64,000 bases of DNA, taken from assembly GCA_035628915.1 (NCBI GenBank), contig DASPIW010000035.1, positions 1 to 64,000 of the forward strand, read 5' to 3'. The stretch is from JARBUG01 sp035628915 (lineage in GTDB: Bacteria; Bacillota; Sulfobacillia; Symbiobacteriales; Symbiobacteriaceae). Of this stretch, positions 50,128 to 59,057 are shown one piece after another; position 1 is the first letter of the stretch, and every line of letters begins with the position of its first letter. Both the position numbers and the translations under genes were made by a program. The notes beneath the pieces were generated by a model. That model was not told the DNA's origin and searched no databases. It was given only the letters and a program-made list of their open reading frames with translations.

Positions 50128-50688
50128 TCACTTGCCCCCGAGCAGCCTCACCAGTTCGCTCACATCGACCGGGCCGCGGTCAGGCGGGAAGGCACCTGCC
50201 AGCACAGACAGAGCTTCGTCCCAGTAGACCAACGTGGCGACCAGCGGAGGGCCATGAAAGTCGACCGGGCCATCAGTAAAGACTACCACAGACTCGACGG
50301 TCATACCGGCGGCCTGCCCGCTGTAGTCCAGGCGCTTGGCAAAATAGGCGGCGCGCCGGTCAGGGCGCCCCAGGTCCGTGCCGGATGCGCCCAGCCACTC
50401 TTCGTTCGGGCCACCGATGATCTTCCCCTTCCAGTGCACGGCGCTGATGACCAGAACCCGCCCGGGGCCGATCACGCAGCAGTCAGCGTCCATCATCCAA
50501 CCCAGTTTCGGCTGCAGAATGACCGTCACGCCATCGGCAAGCTGCTTAAGCAACCCAGCGAGCCGGCGCAGGCCGTGCCCGTCCTCCATTTCGGCCTTCT
50601 GGCGGGCCACTGGGTTCACCGATGCGGCCACCTGCCCAAGGAGGCCGCGCCTGGGTGCCTGGGGCAACGATCCGATAATCTTTGCCAT
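50128..50688 (-). CDS. NERD-like domain protein, 186 aa
   Basis: The central part (LKQLADGVTVILQPKLGWMMDADCCVIGPGRVLVISAVHWKGKI, about 45-90) follows the NERD (nuclease-related domain) pattern of strand, Asp, strand, and an x-x-K motif. The usual E-x-K is changed to S-A-V-H-W-K, so catalytic competence is doubtful. No transmembrane segment. It precedes the DUF2161 gene with one base between stop and start, suggesting that the two nuclease-fold proteins work together. The ATG lacks a strong ribosome site but is the only sensible start. Confidence 0.65.
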   Translation of the reverse strand: MAKIIGSLPQAPRRGLLGQVAASVNPVARQKAEMEDGHGLRRLAGLLKQLADGVTVILQPKLGWMMDADCCVIGPGRVLVISAVHWKGKIIGGPNEEWLGASGTDLGRPDRRAAYFAKRLDYSGQAAGMTVESVVVFTDGPVDFHGPPLVATLVYWDEALSVLAGAFPPDRGPVDVSELVRLLGGK

Positions 50689-50804
50689 GGCTTCAGTATA
50701 ACTGAAACCAGGGAGATTCCCAAGGGACGCGTTCCGGAATAAAACGAGCCCCGCCGGTTGACACTTCGTGAGTACAGATAGCTGCAGCGGAAGGGATGAG
50801 AAGC

Positions 50805-52085
50805 ATGACGGCGGTGGTTTCCCTGGTAGTGTTGGGTCTCGTCTTCTACGGTGTCTGGAACTATCTGGCCCGGAACGGGAACCCGAAGGCCAAGCTGGGA
50901 CCTGACGGCACGAATGTCCGGGAACCCGAGACCTTTGTGGTGCACCACGAAGGCAAGGGACAGGGGCTGGACATTGCCAACACGGCGCTCAAGGAGCGGA
51001 CAGAGCACCTGAGCAGCGACCTGCCTGGCGATGCGCACAGTGTACATGCTCCGGTCCCCGGCCGCGACATCATCCAGATGAGCAGTCCTCCGTCAGATGT
51101 CTCCCGCTATGGCGACGTGAAGGTCGCGCCAGGCGCCCTACCGGAGCAGCCGGGCGCAGAGACCAAAGAAAAGGTGCTGACCGAAGGCCCCGTCGGCTCC
51201 CGTCCCGGAACGCCCGAGGAACCCGGCAGCCCGCATGGAAAGGGACGTAGAGTGACAGACAACCATCGAGACGTAGAGTTGGCAGCAGACCTGCTCCCCG
51301 ACGCATCACCCGGTCAGCGGCGGCGTATCGGCGCTGACCTGGCCGCGAGCCCGCCGACCACCGACCAGGAACCGGGCTACGGCCTGGGCGCCACCGCCCC
51401 GGGCGAAACAGACGGCGAAGGCGGATTTGGTCAGGCGGGCATCCAGAACCTGACCGAAGATGCAGAGGCGCCGCAGCAGGGCCGGGGCCGGGTTGTCCGC
51501 TTCCGCGGCCGCCCGCAGGACCGGCCTGAATCCGCAGAGATTGCGTTCGACCCGGACGCCAATTGGGCCGCTGAAATGGCCGAAGAATTGAACTGGGCGG
51601 CACTGAACGACATTCCGCCGCTTCCCGCCGACTACGGCGAGGATGTTACCACCGTACTGGTCCGCAACCCGCGGTCCCTTTATGTTTATTGGGAGCGGGC
51701 CGGATTTGGCGACGAGAATCTGCTCGCCATGCTCGGCGAGGACGAATACCACCGCGCCACGCCCTGCCTGCGTGTGTGGGACGTCACCACAGGCGCCTTC
51801 CCGGGCCAGGCGGGCGGAAAAGCTTGGACCATCGCCGTGGGCGAAGGCGATGATCACTGGTTCCTGAACGACGGAATTGAGCCGGGACGTGAATACGTGG
51901 TCAGCTACGAGCGGAGAACCAGGGAAGGCCGGTACTACCTGCTCAGTCAGTCTGCGCCCGTCCGGACGCCGCACGACGCCCCCGCGCCGGACATGGCGTG
52001 GGACGCGGCATCAAGTATGCTGTACCGGCTGTACGTCGGACGGCCGGGGGAGCATCCGCATCACCCCGGCAGTGAGTGGAGGTAA
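50805..52085 (+). CDS. DUF4912 protein with membrane anchor and disordered linker, 426 aa
   Basis: The ATG at 50805 follows AAGGGATGAG; an ATG three codons earlier is possible. Residues 2-20 are a membrane helix. A long Pro/Gly/charged linker (about 25-255) looks disordered. A C-terminal DUF4912 domain (about 270-405) shows DVTTVLVRNPRSLYVYWE and a fibronectin-like strand pattern (EYVVSYERRTREGRYYLLS). In other thermophilic Firmicutes DUF4912 genes stand next to GH57 branching enzymes, as here (the stop overlaps the ribosome site of the GH57 gene). A carbohydrate-binding or scaffolding role in glycogen metabolism is inferred. Confidence 0.8.
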   Translation: MTAVVSLVVLGLVFYGVWNYLARNGNPKAKLGPDGTNVREPETFVVHHEGKGQGLDIANTALKERTEHLSSDLPGDAHSVHAPVPGRDIIQMSSPPSDVSRYGDVKVAPGALPEQPGAETKEKVLTEGPVGSRPGTPEEPGSPHGKGRRVTDNHRDVELAADLLPDASPGQRRRIGADLAASPPTTDQEPGYGLGATAPGETDGEGGFGQAGIQNLTEDAEAPQQGRGRVVRFRGRPQDRPESAEIAFDPDANWAAEMAEELNWAALNDIPPLPADYGEDVTTVLVRNPRSLYVYWERAGFGDENLLAMLGEDEYHRATPCLRVWDVTTGAFPGQAGGKAWTIAVGEGDDHWFLNDGIEPGREYVVSYERRTREGRYYLLSQSAPVRTPHDAPAPDMAWDAASSMLYRLYVGRPGEHPHHPGSEWR

Positions 52086-52096
52086 AGAATTCACCC

Positions 52097-53692
52097 ATGA
52101 CCCAGGGTTATGTTGCACTGGTTCTCCATGCCCACCTCCCGTTTGTGCGTCATCCTGACCGGGACGACTACCTCGAGGAGCGCTGGCTCTTTGAGGCGAT
52201 TACCGAATGCTATCTGCCCCTGATCGATGCGCTCGAGCATCTGGAGCACGACCGCGTCCCGTTCCGGCTGACCCTCTCCCTCAGCCCCACGCTCATGGCC
52301 ATGCTGGATGACCCTCTGCTGCAGCGACGCTATCAGGCGTTCCTGGAGGCGGGGGTTGACCTGGCGGAGCGCGAGGTCGCATTGACGAACGGTCGCTGGG
52401 ACCACGGGCCGGCCCTCTTTTACCAGCGGCACCTGATCGGCATGCTGCGGCTTTACATGGCGCGGAACCGCGACGTGAACCAGGCGTTCCACCGCCTGGC
52501 GAAAGCCGGCTACCTCGACCTGATTACCTGCGGCGCGACGCACGGCTTTCTCCCGCTTTACCAGCACCAGCCGGAAGCAGTGCGGGCACAAATCAGCGTT
52601 GCTGCCGGTGAATTCCACCGCCGCTTCGGTCACCCACCCAGGGGGCTCTGGCTCCCGGAATGCGGCTACTTCCCGGGGGTGGAACGGTTCCTACAGGAGG
52701 CCGGCATTGAGTACTGCTTCGTGGACACCCACGCGGTGGCTCACGCCAGACCGGCGCCCCGCATGGCCACGTTCGCCCACGGCTGGGCGCCGGGCGGCGT
52801 GGCGATTTTTGGCCGGGACCTGTCAACCTCGAAGCAGGTCTGGAGCGCAAACGAAGGGTATCCAGGCGACCCCGCCTACCGGGAGTTCTACCGGGACATC
52901 GGCTGGGACCGGGACCTGAAGCACCTGGGCAAACTCGCGGGGCCCAACGGCATCCGTACGTTCAGTGGGTTCAAGTACCACCGGGTAACCGGTCCGACGG
53001 AATTCAAAGAGGTCTATGACCGGTGGGCCGCCGAGCAGACTGCGAAGCGGCACGCAGCCCACTTTGTGCATGACCGGGGCAGGCAGGCCGCCCGCGTGCG
53101 CGGCCTGGTGCCGGACGGGCCGCCGCCCTTGGTGGTGGCGCCGTACGACGCCGAGCTGTTCGGACATTGGTGGTTTGAAGGGCCCTACTTCCTGGAGCAG
53201 GTGGCCCGCCAGGCGCAATATCAGGACGCCGTCCGGTTCATTACACCGGGCGACTACCTCGACTGGCACCGGGCGGGACAGGGCGTCTTTGAGCCCTCCT
53301 ACTCCTCCTGGGGCTATCAGGGATACGCCGACTTCTGGGTCGACGGGGCAAACCACTGGATGTACCGGCACGTGCACGGCGCGGGGCGCCGGATGATCAA
53401 CTTGGCGCGCAAGTATGCCGCCGAGGAGCCGGCGCCAATCGTGCGGCGGGCCCTGAATCAGGCCGTCCGGGAACTGCTGCTGGCGCAGGCAAGCGACTGG
53501 GCGTTCATCCTGCGGACGGGAACCGCCACCGACTATGCCTGGCGCCGGTTCCATGCCCACGCCGGCCGCTTCCACCGCATCTCGGATGATCTGCAGCACG
53601 GCCGGGAGCCCGATGAGGTCTGGCTCAGTCAGGTCGAGGCGGCGGATAACCTCTTCCCCGACCTCGATTTCCGCATCTACGCAGCAAAATGA
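52097..53692 (+). CDS. GH57 1,4-alpha-glucan branching enzyme
   Basis: The ATG at 52097 gives the typical N-terminus (YVALVLHAHLPFVRHP); GGAGG lies 14 bases upstream, overlapping the stop of the DUF4912 gene. The 531-residue protein has the GH57 motifs HAHLPF, the nucleophile Glu in WLPECGYFPGVE (about 190), the acid Asp in APYDAELFGHWWFEGP (about 350), and the C-terminal DUF1957 helical domain. It fits the AmyC/TK1436 type branching enzymes that form alpha-1,6 branches in glycogen. It works in the cytosol and is followed by two terminator hairpins. Confidence 0.9.
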   Translation: MTQGYVALVLHAHLPFVRHPDRDDYLEERWLFEAITECYLPLIDALEHLEHDRVPFRLTLSLSPTLMAMLDDPLLQRRYQAFLEAGVDLAEREVALTNGRWDHGPALFYQRHLIGMLRLYMARNRDVNQAFHRLAKAGYLDLITCGATHGFLPLYQHQPEAVRAQISVAAGEFHRRFGHPPRGLWLPECGYFPGVERFLQEAGIEYCFVDTHAVAHARPAPRMATFAHGWAPGGVAIFGRDLSTSKQVWSANEGYPGDPAYREFYRDIGWDRDLKHLGKLAGPNGIRTFSGFKYHRVTGPTEFKEVYDRWAAEQTAKRHAAHFVHDRGRQAARVRGLVPDGPPPLVVAPYDAELFGHWWFEGPYFLEQVARQAQYQDAVRFITPGDYLDWHRAGQGVFEPSYSSWGYQGYADFWVDGANHWMYRHVHGAGRRMINLARKYAAEEPAPIVRRALNQAVRELLLAQASDWAFILRTGTATDYAWRRFHAHAGRFHRISDDLQHGREPDEVWLSQVEAADNLFPDLDFRIYAAK

Positions 53693-53743
53693 AAATGGGG
53701 GGTGTCACCCCCCATTTAAGGCACGGGCATGCTCCCGTGCCTT
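53693..53743 (+). terminator. Double hairpin terminator after the GH57 gene
   Basis: First stem AAATGGGGGGTG / CACCCCCCATTT (53693-53704 / 53706-53717), then AAGGCACGGG / CCCGTGCCTT (53718-53727 / 53734-53743) followed by TCCCATT. Confidence 0.75.
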
Positions 53744-53760
53744 TCCCATTTACCTGAGAC

Positions 53761-54048
53761 CTAGCTGTTCCGCATCTCGGCGATCATGGTGCGGAGGAGC
53801 TCCAGCTTATTGGCGATCGCCTGCTGCCTGTCCATGGCTGTCTGAATCACGTTCGACACGGCCTCCTGGTAGGTCTCGACCTGCGCCGTGTCGGTGGCGG
53901 CAGGAATGCCGGCTGCAACGAGGGCGTCAACCTTGGTCGCTTCCGCATGGATCAGCCCGGCCAGTGCAGCCTCCTGCATAGCCAAAGCCTCAATCATATC
54001 CGTAATCGCCTGGTCCCGGCTGACCTGGGGAATCTGCGGCATACTCAT
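53761..54048 (-). CDS. Small helical protein, 95 aa, similar to spore-associated MSFPNIP-type proteins
   Basis: The ATG at 54048 has GGAGGGTCC upstream. The sequence starts with a proline-containing leader (MSMPQIPQVSRDQAI) followed by two long amphipathic helices; ALAMQEAALAGLIHAEATKV resembles the ALEELALAHIINAEAEK-type core of a small family common in spore-forming Firmicutes, often beside exosporium or coat proteins. No signal peptide or catalytic residues. A structural role in spores is inferred only from this resemblance. Confidence 0.55.
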   Translation of the reverse strand: MSMPQIPQVSRDQAITDMIEALAMQEAALAGLIHAEATKVDALVAAGIPAATDTAQVETYQEAVSNVIQTAMDRQQAIANKLELLRTMIAEMRNS

Positions 54049-54117
54049 GCAATGGACCCTCCCTGGATGTTCTGGTTACGTCCATTGTACCGTCTGCCGC
54101 CCATCTATTTCCAGAAT

Positions 54118-54513
54118 CTAAGAGGTGAAACCCTTCTGCCGGACCCGCTCCAAGAAGCGCTCCACGCCGATCACATACCGCTCGTGCGTGCCTTCGCCGA
54201 TCTTCTCCTTCTCGTCATAGGCTTCCACGGTGAACAGGAGCCGGCGCCCCTCCACGGTCTCGAGGCGAGCGACGGCGCGCACTCTCATTCCGATGGGCGT
54301 AGCTGCCAGGTGCTTTACGTTCAGCATGGTGCCCACCGTCGATTCGCCCTCGGCCAGGTGAGGCTGCACGGTGCGCAGAGCCGCGTTCTCCATCAGGGCG
54401 ATCATCATTGGCGTTGCAAAGACGGCGATGCCGCCGCTGGCTACGGCTGCAGCCGTATTAGCGTCGTTCACCACGGCGTGGGCCTCACCGGTCAGCCCGG
54501 GTGCTAAACTCAA
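54118..54513 (-). CDS. Hot-dog thioesterase of the fluoroacetyl-CoA-thioesterase-like (FlK) type
   Basis: A TTG start at 54513 preceded by GGGAGGCGG was chosen; frames further upstream belong to the divergent methyltransferase region. The 131-residue single hot-dog domain has a long first stretch (LAPGLTGEAHAVVNDANTAA) and the core FATPMMIALMENAALRTVQPHL with the conserved Glu (about 46), followed by VGTMLNVKHLAATPIGMRV and a final HERYVIG strand. These are the FlK-family hallmarks. It would hydrolyse a short acyl-CoA in the cytosol; the true substrate is unknown. Confidence 0.82.
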   Translation of the reverse strand: MSLAPGLTGEAHAVVNDANTAAAVASGGIAVFATPMMIALMENAALRTVQPHLAEGESTVGTMLNVKHLAATPIGMRVRAVARLETVEGRRLLFTVEAYDEKEKIGEGTHERYVIGVERFLERVRQKGFTS

Positions 54514-54621
54514 TCGTATCCGCCTCCCATCACAGTCTGCCCTGAACTTTTCGTCCCAACGATATACATTCCTGCTCCTGGCGGGCACAATACCGGGAGA
54601 AGCAAGGAGGGCATAAAACCC

Positions 54622-55245
54622 GTGGGTGAGAAGTTCAATCCGGCACATGCCGCAATGCTTCTGTCGGAAGACCGGCGGGCGTGGAACGACCCCGACAAGA
54701 TCCTGCAGTACCTCAACCTGGGACAGTGCACGATCATGGCGGATATCGGGTGCGGCCCCGGCTGGTTCACCCTCGAAGCCGCCAGGAAAATGGGCGACAA
54801 GGGCGCCGTGTACGGCGTCGACCTTAGCCAGGAGATGCTCGATCAGTTGAAGGAGCGGGCGAAGGCAGAGCAGCTCCACAACGTCCAGACGGTGCTGGCC
54901 GAGGAAGAGGATGAATTTCCCCTCCCGACCGAATCTGTCGACGTGATGCTGATCGCCAACGTGTATCATGAAGTCGACTCGGCCAGCAACTTCATCGGGG
55001 AGATCAAGCGGATTCTGCGGCCCGGATCCACCTGCCTGCTCGTGGACTGGCGCAGCGAAGAGACACCGGTCGGGCCGCCCGCCCACGAGCGGGTTCACCA
55101 GCAGGATGTGGTCGACGAGTTCTACGCGAACGGCTTCATTCTCGCCGGCACCTGCGATGTGGGGCCCTATCACTACGGGCTGAAGTTCTATAAGGTGAAC
55201 GGCGGCGACGAGAAGCACAACAACCTCAATAATGTCGTCCCGTAG
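54622..55245 (+). CDS. Class I SAM-dependent methyltransferase
   Basis: The GTG start follows AAGGAGGGC. The 207-residue Rossmann-fold protein has motif I ADIGCGPGWFTLEAA (about 40-54), the acidic motif II VYGVDLSQEMLDQ (about 64), and IANVYHEVDSASNF plus LRPGSTCLLVDW further along. It resembles UbiE/arsenite-methyltransferase-like small-molecule methyltransferases but lacks the arsenite cysteines. The substrate is unknown. It diverges from the thioesterase gene and is followed by a hairpin shared with the convergent nucleotidyltransferase gene. Confidence 0.88.
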   Translation: MGEKFNPAHAAMLLSEDRRAWNDPDKILQYLNLGQCTIMADIGCGPGWFTLEAARKMGDKGAVYGVDLSQEMLDQLKERAKAEQLHNVQTVLAEEEDEFPLPTESVDVMLIANVYHEVDSASNFIGEIKRILRPGSTCLLVDWRSEETPVGPPAHERVHQQDVVDEFYANGFILAGTCDVGPYHYGLKFYKVNGGDEKHNNLNNVVP

Positions 55246-55262
55246 CCGTCAGCGATGACGCA

Positions 55263-55290
55263 AGGCCCCTGCCGCCGCCGGCAGGGGCCT
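55263..55290. terminator. Hairpin between convergent methyltransferase and pyrophosphorylase genes
   Basis: A perfect 11-bp stem (55263-55273 / 55280-55290, loop GCCGCC). No strong T-run on either side. Confidence 0.6.
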
Positions 55291-55296
55291 CATCCA

Positions 55297-57594
55297 TTAT
55301 GGGGCCTGCAGCTCCTCCACCCGCCGGAAATACTGGTCCGCCAAGGCCTCGGCCCGGGGCAGATCATCGGCTTCGGTATACACCCGGTAGACCGGTTCGT
55401 CGGGGTCGGGCAACACCAGCGCCCACCCTTCCGGGCGCTGAATCCGCAGCCCATCCACCATCTCGACGATGCTGTCCTCGTGTTCCTCCAGAAGGCGCCG
55501 CATGACACGGCCCTTGGCCTCCCACGGGCACCGCACCACCCGGTGTGCGGTGTGCGCCACGGGCAGGTGGCCCAATACGTCGCGCTGCGTGAGATGGTCC
55601 TTCGCCATCCACTCAAGCAGGCGACCGATGGCCAGTAGGGGGTCGCCCGGGCGCCAGTCGGACTGGCGAACCCTTACCGGCTCCCGCCCTGCCTGCCTGA
55701 GCAGCGTCTCCACGCCCCGGGGCGCCGTCACGGGGATCGGCACGGCTGTCTCGGCGCCGGGCGCCCCGGCCGCCAGGAGCCCCAGCCGCACTTCCAGGGC
55801 CAGCATGGTCTCCGGGCTCGCCCCCACCAGCCGCCACGTTCCCTCCAAAGGATCAAGCTCCAGGGCGACCTGCCCGCCCGTCGCCACGGCACGGCAGCGC
55901 AGCCGCTCCAGCCAGCGGTTGAGTACGGGCCACACAGCCCCCGAAGGCAGAGTGACGGTCAAATCCGCCTCCCGAATGGTGTCCACATCCACCTGCCCGA
56001 TCAGATGCTCCAGGTAGAGCCACTCAGCCTGCGTCAGCCGCTCCATGATACCGGCGGCCTCGGGCGGGGCCCGGTGGAAATCCTGCGTGGTGCAGGCCTT
56101 CTCCAGCTTACGCTGCAGGTCCCTCGGCACGGACTGCCCGGCACCGTCGTAGAAGATTACCCGGGCCTGATCGCCCCCGGCCCGCACGTGAATGCCGCCG
56201 GCCCCGCGCAGGCGCCCGATGGTGAACTCCGTAACCGGCGAGGCGGTGGTACCAATATCAACCACCCTGCGGCCTGCCGCCAGCGTGCCGGCGATTAGCG
56301 CCTGCTTTACCACTTCGGCGGCGGCGCCGTCGTCAGCCGCTACCACAAGGGGGCCCCGGCCGCCGACCACCGCCGCGAAGGCGGTGCCGACCCGCAAGGC
56401 GTTCTCGGGGAACAGGTCAGAGCCGAGGCGCCCCGTCATGCCGCCCTGCCGCAGCACTCGCCCCGACCAGACCGGCGATTGCACCAGGGTCACTTCCACC
56501 CGAGCGCCGGGTGCCACTTCGGTCCGGGGCCATAGCCGGGCCCCCGGCGACACGGTCGCGCGCTCGCCTACGGCGCAATCGGACCCGATCACGGCTCCCT
56601 CAAACGCCCCCGCCCCGGCCCCCAGCCGGGCGCTATCGCACACCACTGCCCCCACCAGGGCGGCTTCGGCCCCAACCAGCACGCCCGACCAGGTCACGCT
56701 GCGCCTCAGCACCGCTCCCGCCTCAGTCACCGTACCCGGGCCAAGCACGGCACCCGCCTCCAGGCGGGTGCCAGGGGCCAGGGTGCAACCCTTCCCAATC
56801 GCAGCTGCCCCATCGACCAGCAAACCGGTCGGCACCTCGCCCTCCACCCAGACGCCCGGCACCACCTGGCGCCCCGGTGGGTCGAACCGGAGCCGCCCCT
56901 GCAGTATATCCAGGTTTGCCTGTAAGTAGGCTGCCGAATCGCCGATGTCGCACCAGTACCCATCAGCCACTGCGGCATAGAGCGGCGCCCCGGCCTGCAG
57001 GAGCGCCGGAAAAAGGTCCTTGCTGAAGTCGTACATCTTTCCTGCCGGTACGCCGTCCAGTATCGACGGCTCCAGCACGTATATTCCCGTATTGACTGTA
57101 TCGCTGAAGACTTCCCCCCAGCCAGGCTTCTCCAGGAACCGGCGAATCCGGCCTGCCCGGTCTGTCATGATGACACCGTACTCAAGGGGGTTTACCACCC
57201 GGGTCATCGCCAACGTTGCCACAGCGCCGTTCTCCCGGTGGAAGCGCACCAGAGCCGACAGGTCCACGTCGGTCAGCGCATCGCCTGACACCACCATAAA
57301 CGTGCTGTCCAAGTGCTCCCGCAGGGCGGCAACGCCCCCCGCAGTCCCCAGAGGCGTCTCTTCGACCACATAGTGCAGCTGCATGCCTGCGTAGGTCTCT
57401 CCGAAGTGGCTGATGAGCGCGGCCGGTTTGTACCCAAGGGTGAGAAAAACCTCCTGGAAGCCATGCTGCGCCAGGAGGTCGAGAATGTAGGCCAACACGG
57501 GGCGGTTGCACACGGGAACGAGGGGCTTGGGCCGGTCGCAGGTCAGCGGCCGGAGTCGGGAGCCTTCACCACCTGCCATAATGACGGCTTTCAT
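55297..57594 (-). CDS. NDP-sugar pyrophosphorylase / phosphomannomutase-like fusion
   Basis: The ATG at 57594 gives MKAVIMAGGEGSRLRPLT, the nucleotidyltransferase signature G-G-x-G-[ST]-R-L-[Rx]-P-x-[TT]; the frame starts five codons earlier without a ribosome site. The 765-residue protein has the transferase domain (about 1-230), a left-handed beta-helix with hexapeptide repeats (about 245-375), and a phosphohexomutase-like region (about 380-765). The mutase catalytic loop T-A-S-H-N-P is replaced by HVRAGGDQAR (about 475), so the mutase half looks inactive. It probably makes GDP-mannose or NDP-glucose for surface polysaccharide or glycogen. The gene is followed (minus strand) by the shared hairpin and preceded by a GT4 gene. 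Confidence 0.85.
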   Translation of the reverse strand: MKAVIMAGGEGSRLRPLTCDRPKPLVPVCNRPVLAYILDLLAQHGFQEVFLTLGYKPAALISHFGETYAGMQLHYVVEETPLGTAGGVAALREHLDSTFMVVSGDALTDVDLSALVRFHRENGAVATLAMTRVVNPLEYGVIMTDRAGRIRRFLEKPGWGEVFSDTVNTGIYVLEPSILDGVPAGKMYDFSKDLFPALLQAGAPLYAAVADGYWCDIGDSAAYLQANLDILQGRLRFDPPGRQVVPGVWVEGEVPTGLLVDGAAAIGKGCTLAPGTRLEAGAVLGPGTVTEAGAVLRRSVTWSGVLVGAEAALVGAVVCDSARLGAGAGAFEGAVIGSDCAVGERATVSPGARLWPRTEVAPGARVEVTLVQSPVWSGRVLRQGGMTGRLGSDLFPENALRVGTAFAAVVGGRGPLVVAADDGAAAEVVKQALIAGTLAAGRRVVDIGTTASPVTEFTIGRLRGAGGIHVRAGGDQARVIFYDGAGQSVPRDLQRKLEKACTTQDFHRAPPEAAGIMERLTQAEWLYLEHLIGQVDVDTIREADLTVTLPSGAVWPVLNRWLERLRCRAVATGGQVALELDPLEGTWRLVGASPETMLALEVRLGLLAAGAPGAETAVPIPVTAPRGVETLLRQAGREPVRVRQSDWRPGDPLLAIGRLLEWMAKDHLTQRDVLGHLPVAHTAHRVVRCPWEAKGRVMRRLLEEHEDSIVEMVDGLRIQRPEGWALVLPDPDEPVYRVYTEADDLPRAEALADQYFRRVEELQAP

Positions 57595-57621
57595 GCCATA
57601 GCCCTCCACACCAGCAACATT

Positions 57622-58869
57622 CTACATGGTGTACCGACCCGGCAGAGGACCTGAAGCGGGCGGCAGCGGCTGCGAGAAGCGCATCGTCCCCCATTCGGTG
57701 TGCGCACATTCGGTGATCACTTCATCGTACAGTTCGGCCGTTGTCCGAGCGATGCCGGCCCAGGTGTACTTCGCTTCCACCTCACGCCGGGCGGCGTTGG
57801 CCAACCGCTGGGCGAGCGTTCGATCGGACAGCATCCGGTCAATCTGCTCGGCCAGCGAATTGACGTGACCCGGCAGGGCCTTCAGCCCGTTCTGCTCATG
57901 CCGGACGATCTCATGCAGCCCCCCCACGTCCGCTGCAACCAGCGGCGTCCCAGCTGCCATCGCCTCCAGGGCTACAATGCCAAACGGCTCATAGGTGGAC
58001 GGCACGACGGCTACATCGGCGTGCTTGTAGAGGGCGTAGGCGGTGGCATCGTCCACCCAGCCTACGAAGAAGGCCCGGCCACCAAGGCCGAGTTGTCCGG
58101 CCCGCCGCCGGAGCTCGTCGCCGAACGGGCCCGTGCCGGCCACGACCAGCTTTACGTGGTGTCGCCGGAGAATCTGCGGCATGGCTTCAAGCAGTACGGC
58201 CACACCTTTCTCCGGCACCAGGCGCCCAATGTGGAAAATGATCTTCTCGCCCGGGGCCGCAAAGCGCTCTCGGGGAGGCAAAGGTCCTTGCACCGCAGGC
58301 TTGAGATCAATGCCGTTCGGAATCACGTTGACCTTATCTTCGCCCAGTCCGAACAGCCACCGGACTTCTCCGCGCATCGCATTGGAACAGACTATAACCC
58401 GCCAGGCCTCATAGGTCAGCCACCATTCGACGTCGTTAATGTATTGCTGTCCCTGGTCGTGTATGCCGCTGTGGCGCCCGTGCTCGGTGGCGTGAATTGT
58501 CGCCACCATGGGTATATGGAACAGGCTCTTGATTCCCCGCGCCGCATAGGCCACCAGCCAGTCATGCGCATGCACAACCGCCGGGCCCGCAATCTGCTCT
58601 GCCAGCCGGGCGCCGGCTTCCATGAGGGCGAAATTGAGGTGGCACACCCACAGCCGGAAATCGGACGGCTCCTGGAAGTAGGGAGTCACCCTCACCACGT
58701 GGACCCCGTCTTCCATGGAGTCCGCCGGAAGTCCCGGTGCGGACCGGGTCAGCACGTGCACATCGTGCCCCTGCGTCGCCAGTTCCCGGGCCAGGGCATG
58801 CACGTGGCGGGCCAGCCCGCCTACCAGGTGCGGCGGATACTCCCACGTTAACATCAACACCGTCGTCAC
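57622..58869 (-). CDS. Glycosyltransferase family 4 (glycogen-synthase-like)
   Basis: A GTG at 58869 preceded by GGAGGTGACG was chosen; it gives VTTVLMLTWEYPPHLVGGLARH, the usual GT4 N-terminus with the G-G-L loop. The 415-residue GT-B enzyme has the donor-site motifs HIGRLVPEKGVAVLLEAM (about 240) and STYEPFGIVALEAMAAGTPLVAADVGGL with the E-x7-E pair (about 318-326). It resembles archaeal/bacterial GT4 glycogen synthases and maltosyl- or mannosyltransferases. It ends 27 bases before the pyrophosphorylase-like gene, so both are probably one operon for sugar-polymer synthesis together with the nearby GH57 enzyme. Confidence 0.88.
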   Translation of the reverse strand: MTTVLMLTWEYPPHLVGGLARHVHALARELATQGHDVHVLTRSAPGLPADSMEDGVHVVRVTPYFQEPSDFRLWVCHLNFALMEAGARLAEQIAGPAVVHAHDWLVAYAARGIKSLFHIPMVATIHATEHGRHSGIHDQGQQYINDVEWWLTYEAWRVIVCSNAMRGEVRWLFGLGEDKVNVIPNGIDLKPAVQGPLPPRERFAAPGEKIIFHIGRLVPEKGVAVLLEAMPQILRRHHVKLVVAGTGPFGDELRRRAGQLGLGGRAFFVGWVDDATAYALYKHADVAVVPSTYEPFGIVALEAMAAGTPLVAADVGGLHEIVRHEQNGLKALPGHVNSLAEQIDRMLSDRTLAQRLANAARREVEAKYTWAGIARTTAELYDEVITECAHTEWGTMRFSQPLPPASGPLPGRYTM

Positions 58870-59057
58870 CCACGTCACCTCCGAGAACATAGCCTTCGCC
58901 AGGGGCAGGGAGCCTATACCTCGATTCCCAGCCCACCGTGCATGGCAGACTGTTTTGTGAATCAACCTGCAGGAATTCCGGATGCTGCCCGCGAAGTGGT
59001 GGGCCGGACGGATTATGCGAGTTGCGGAGGGAGGGATGGAATCTGGCTGTTACGATT

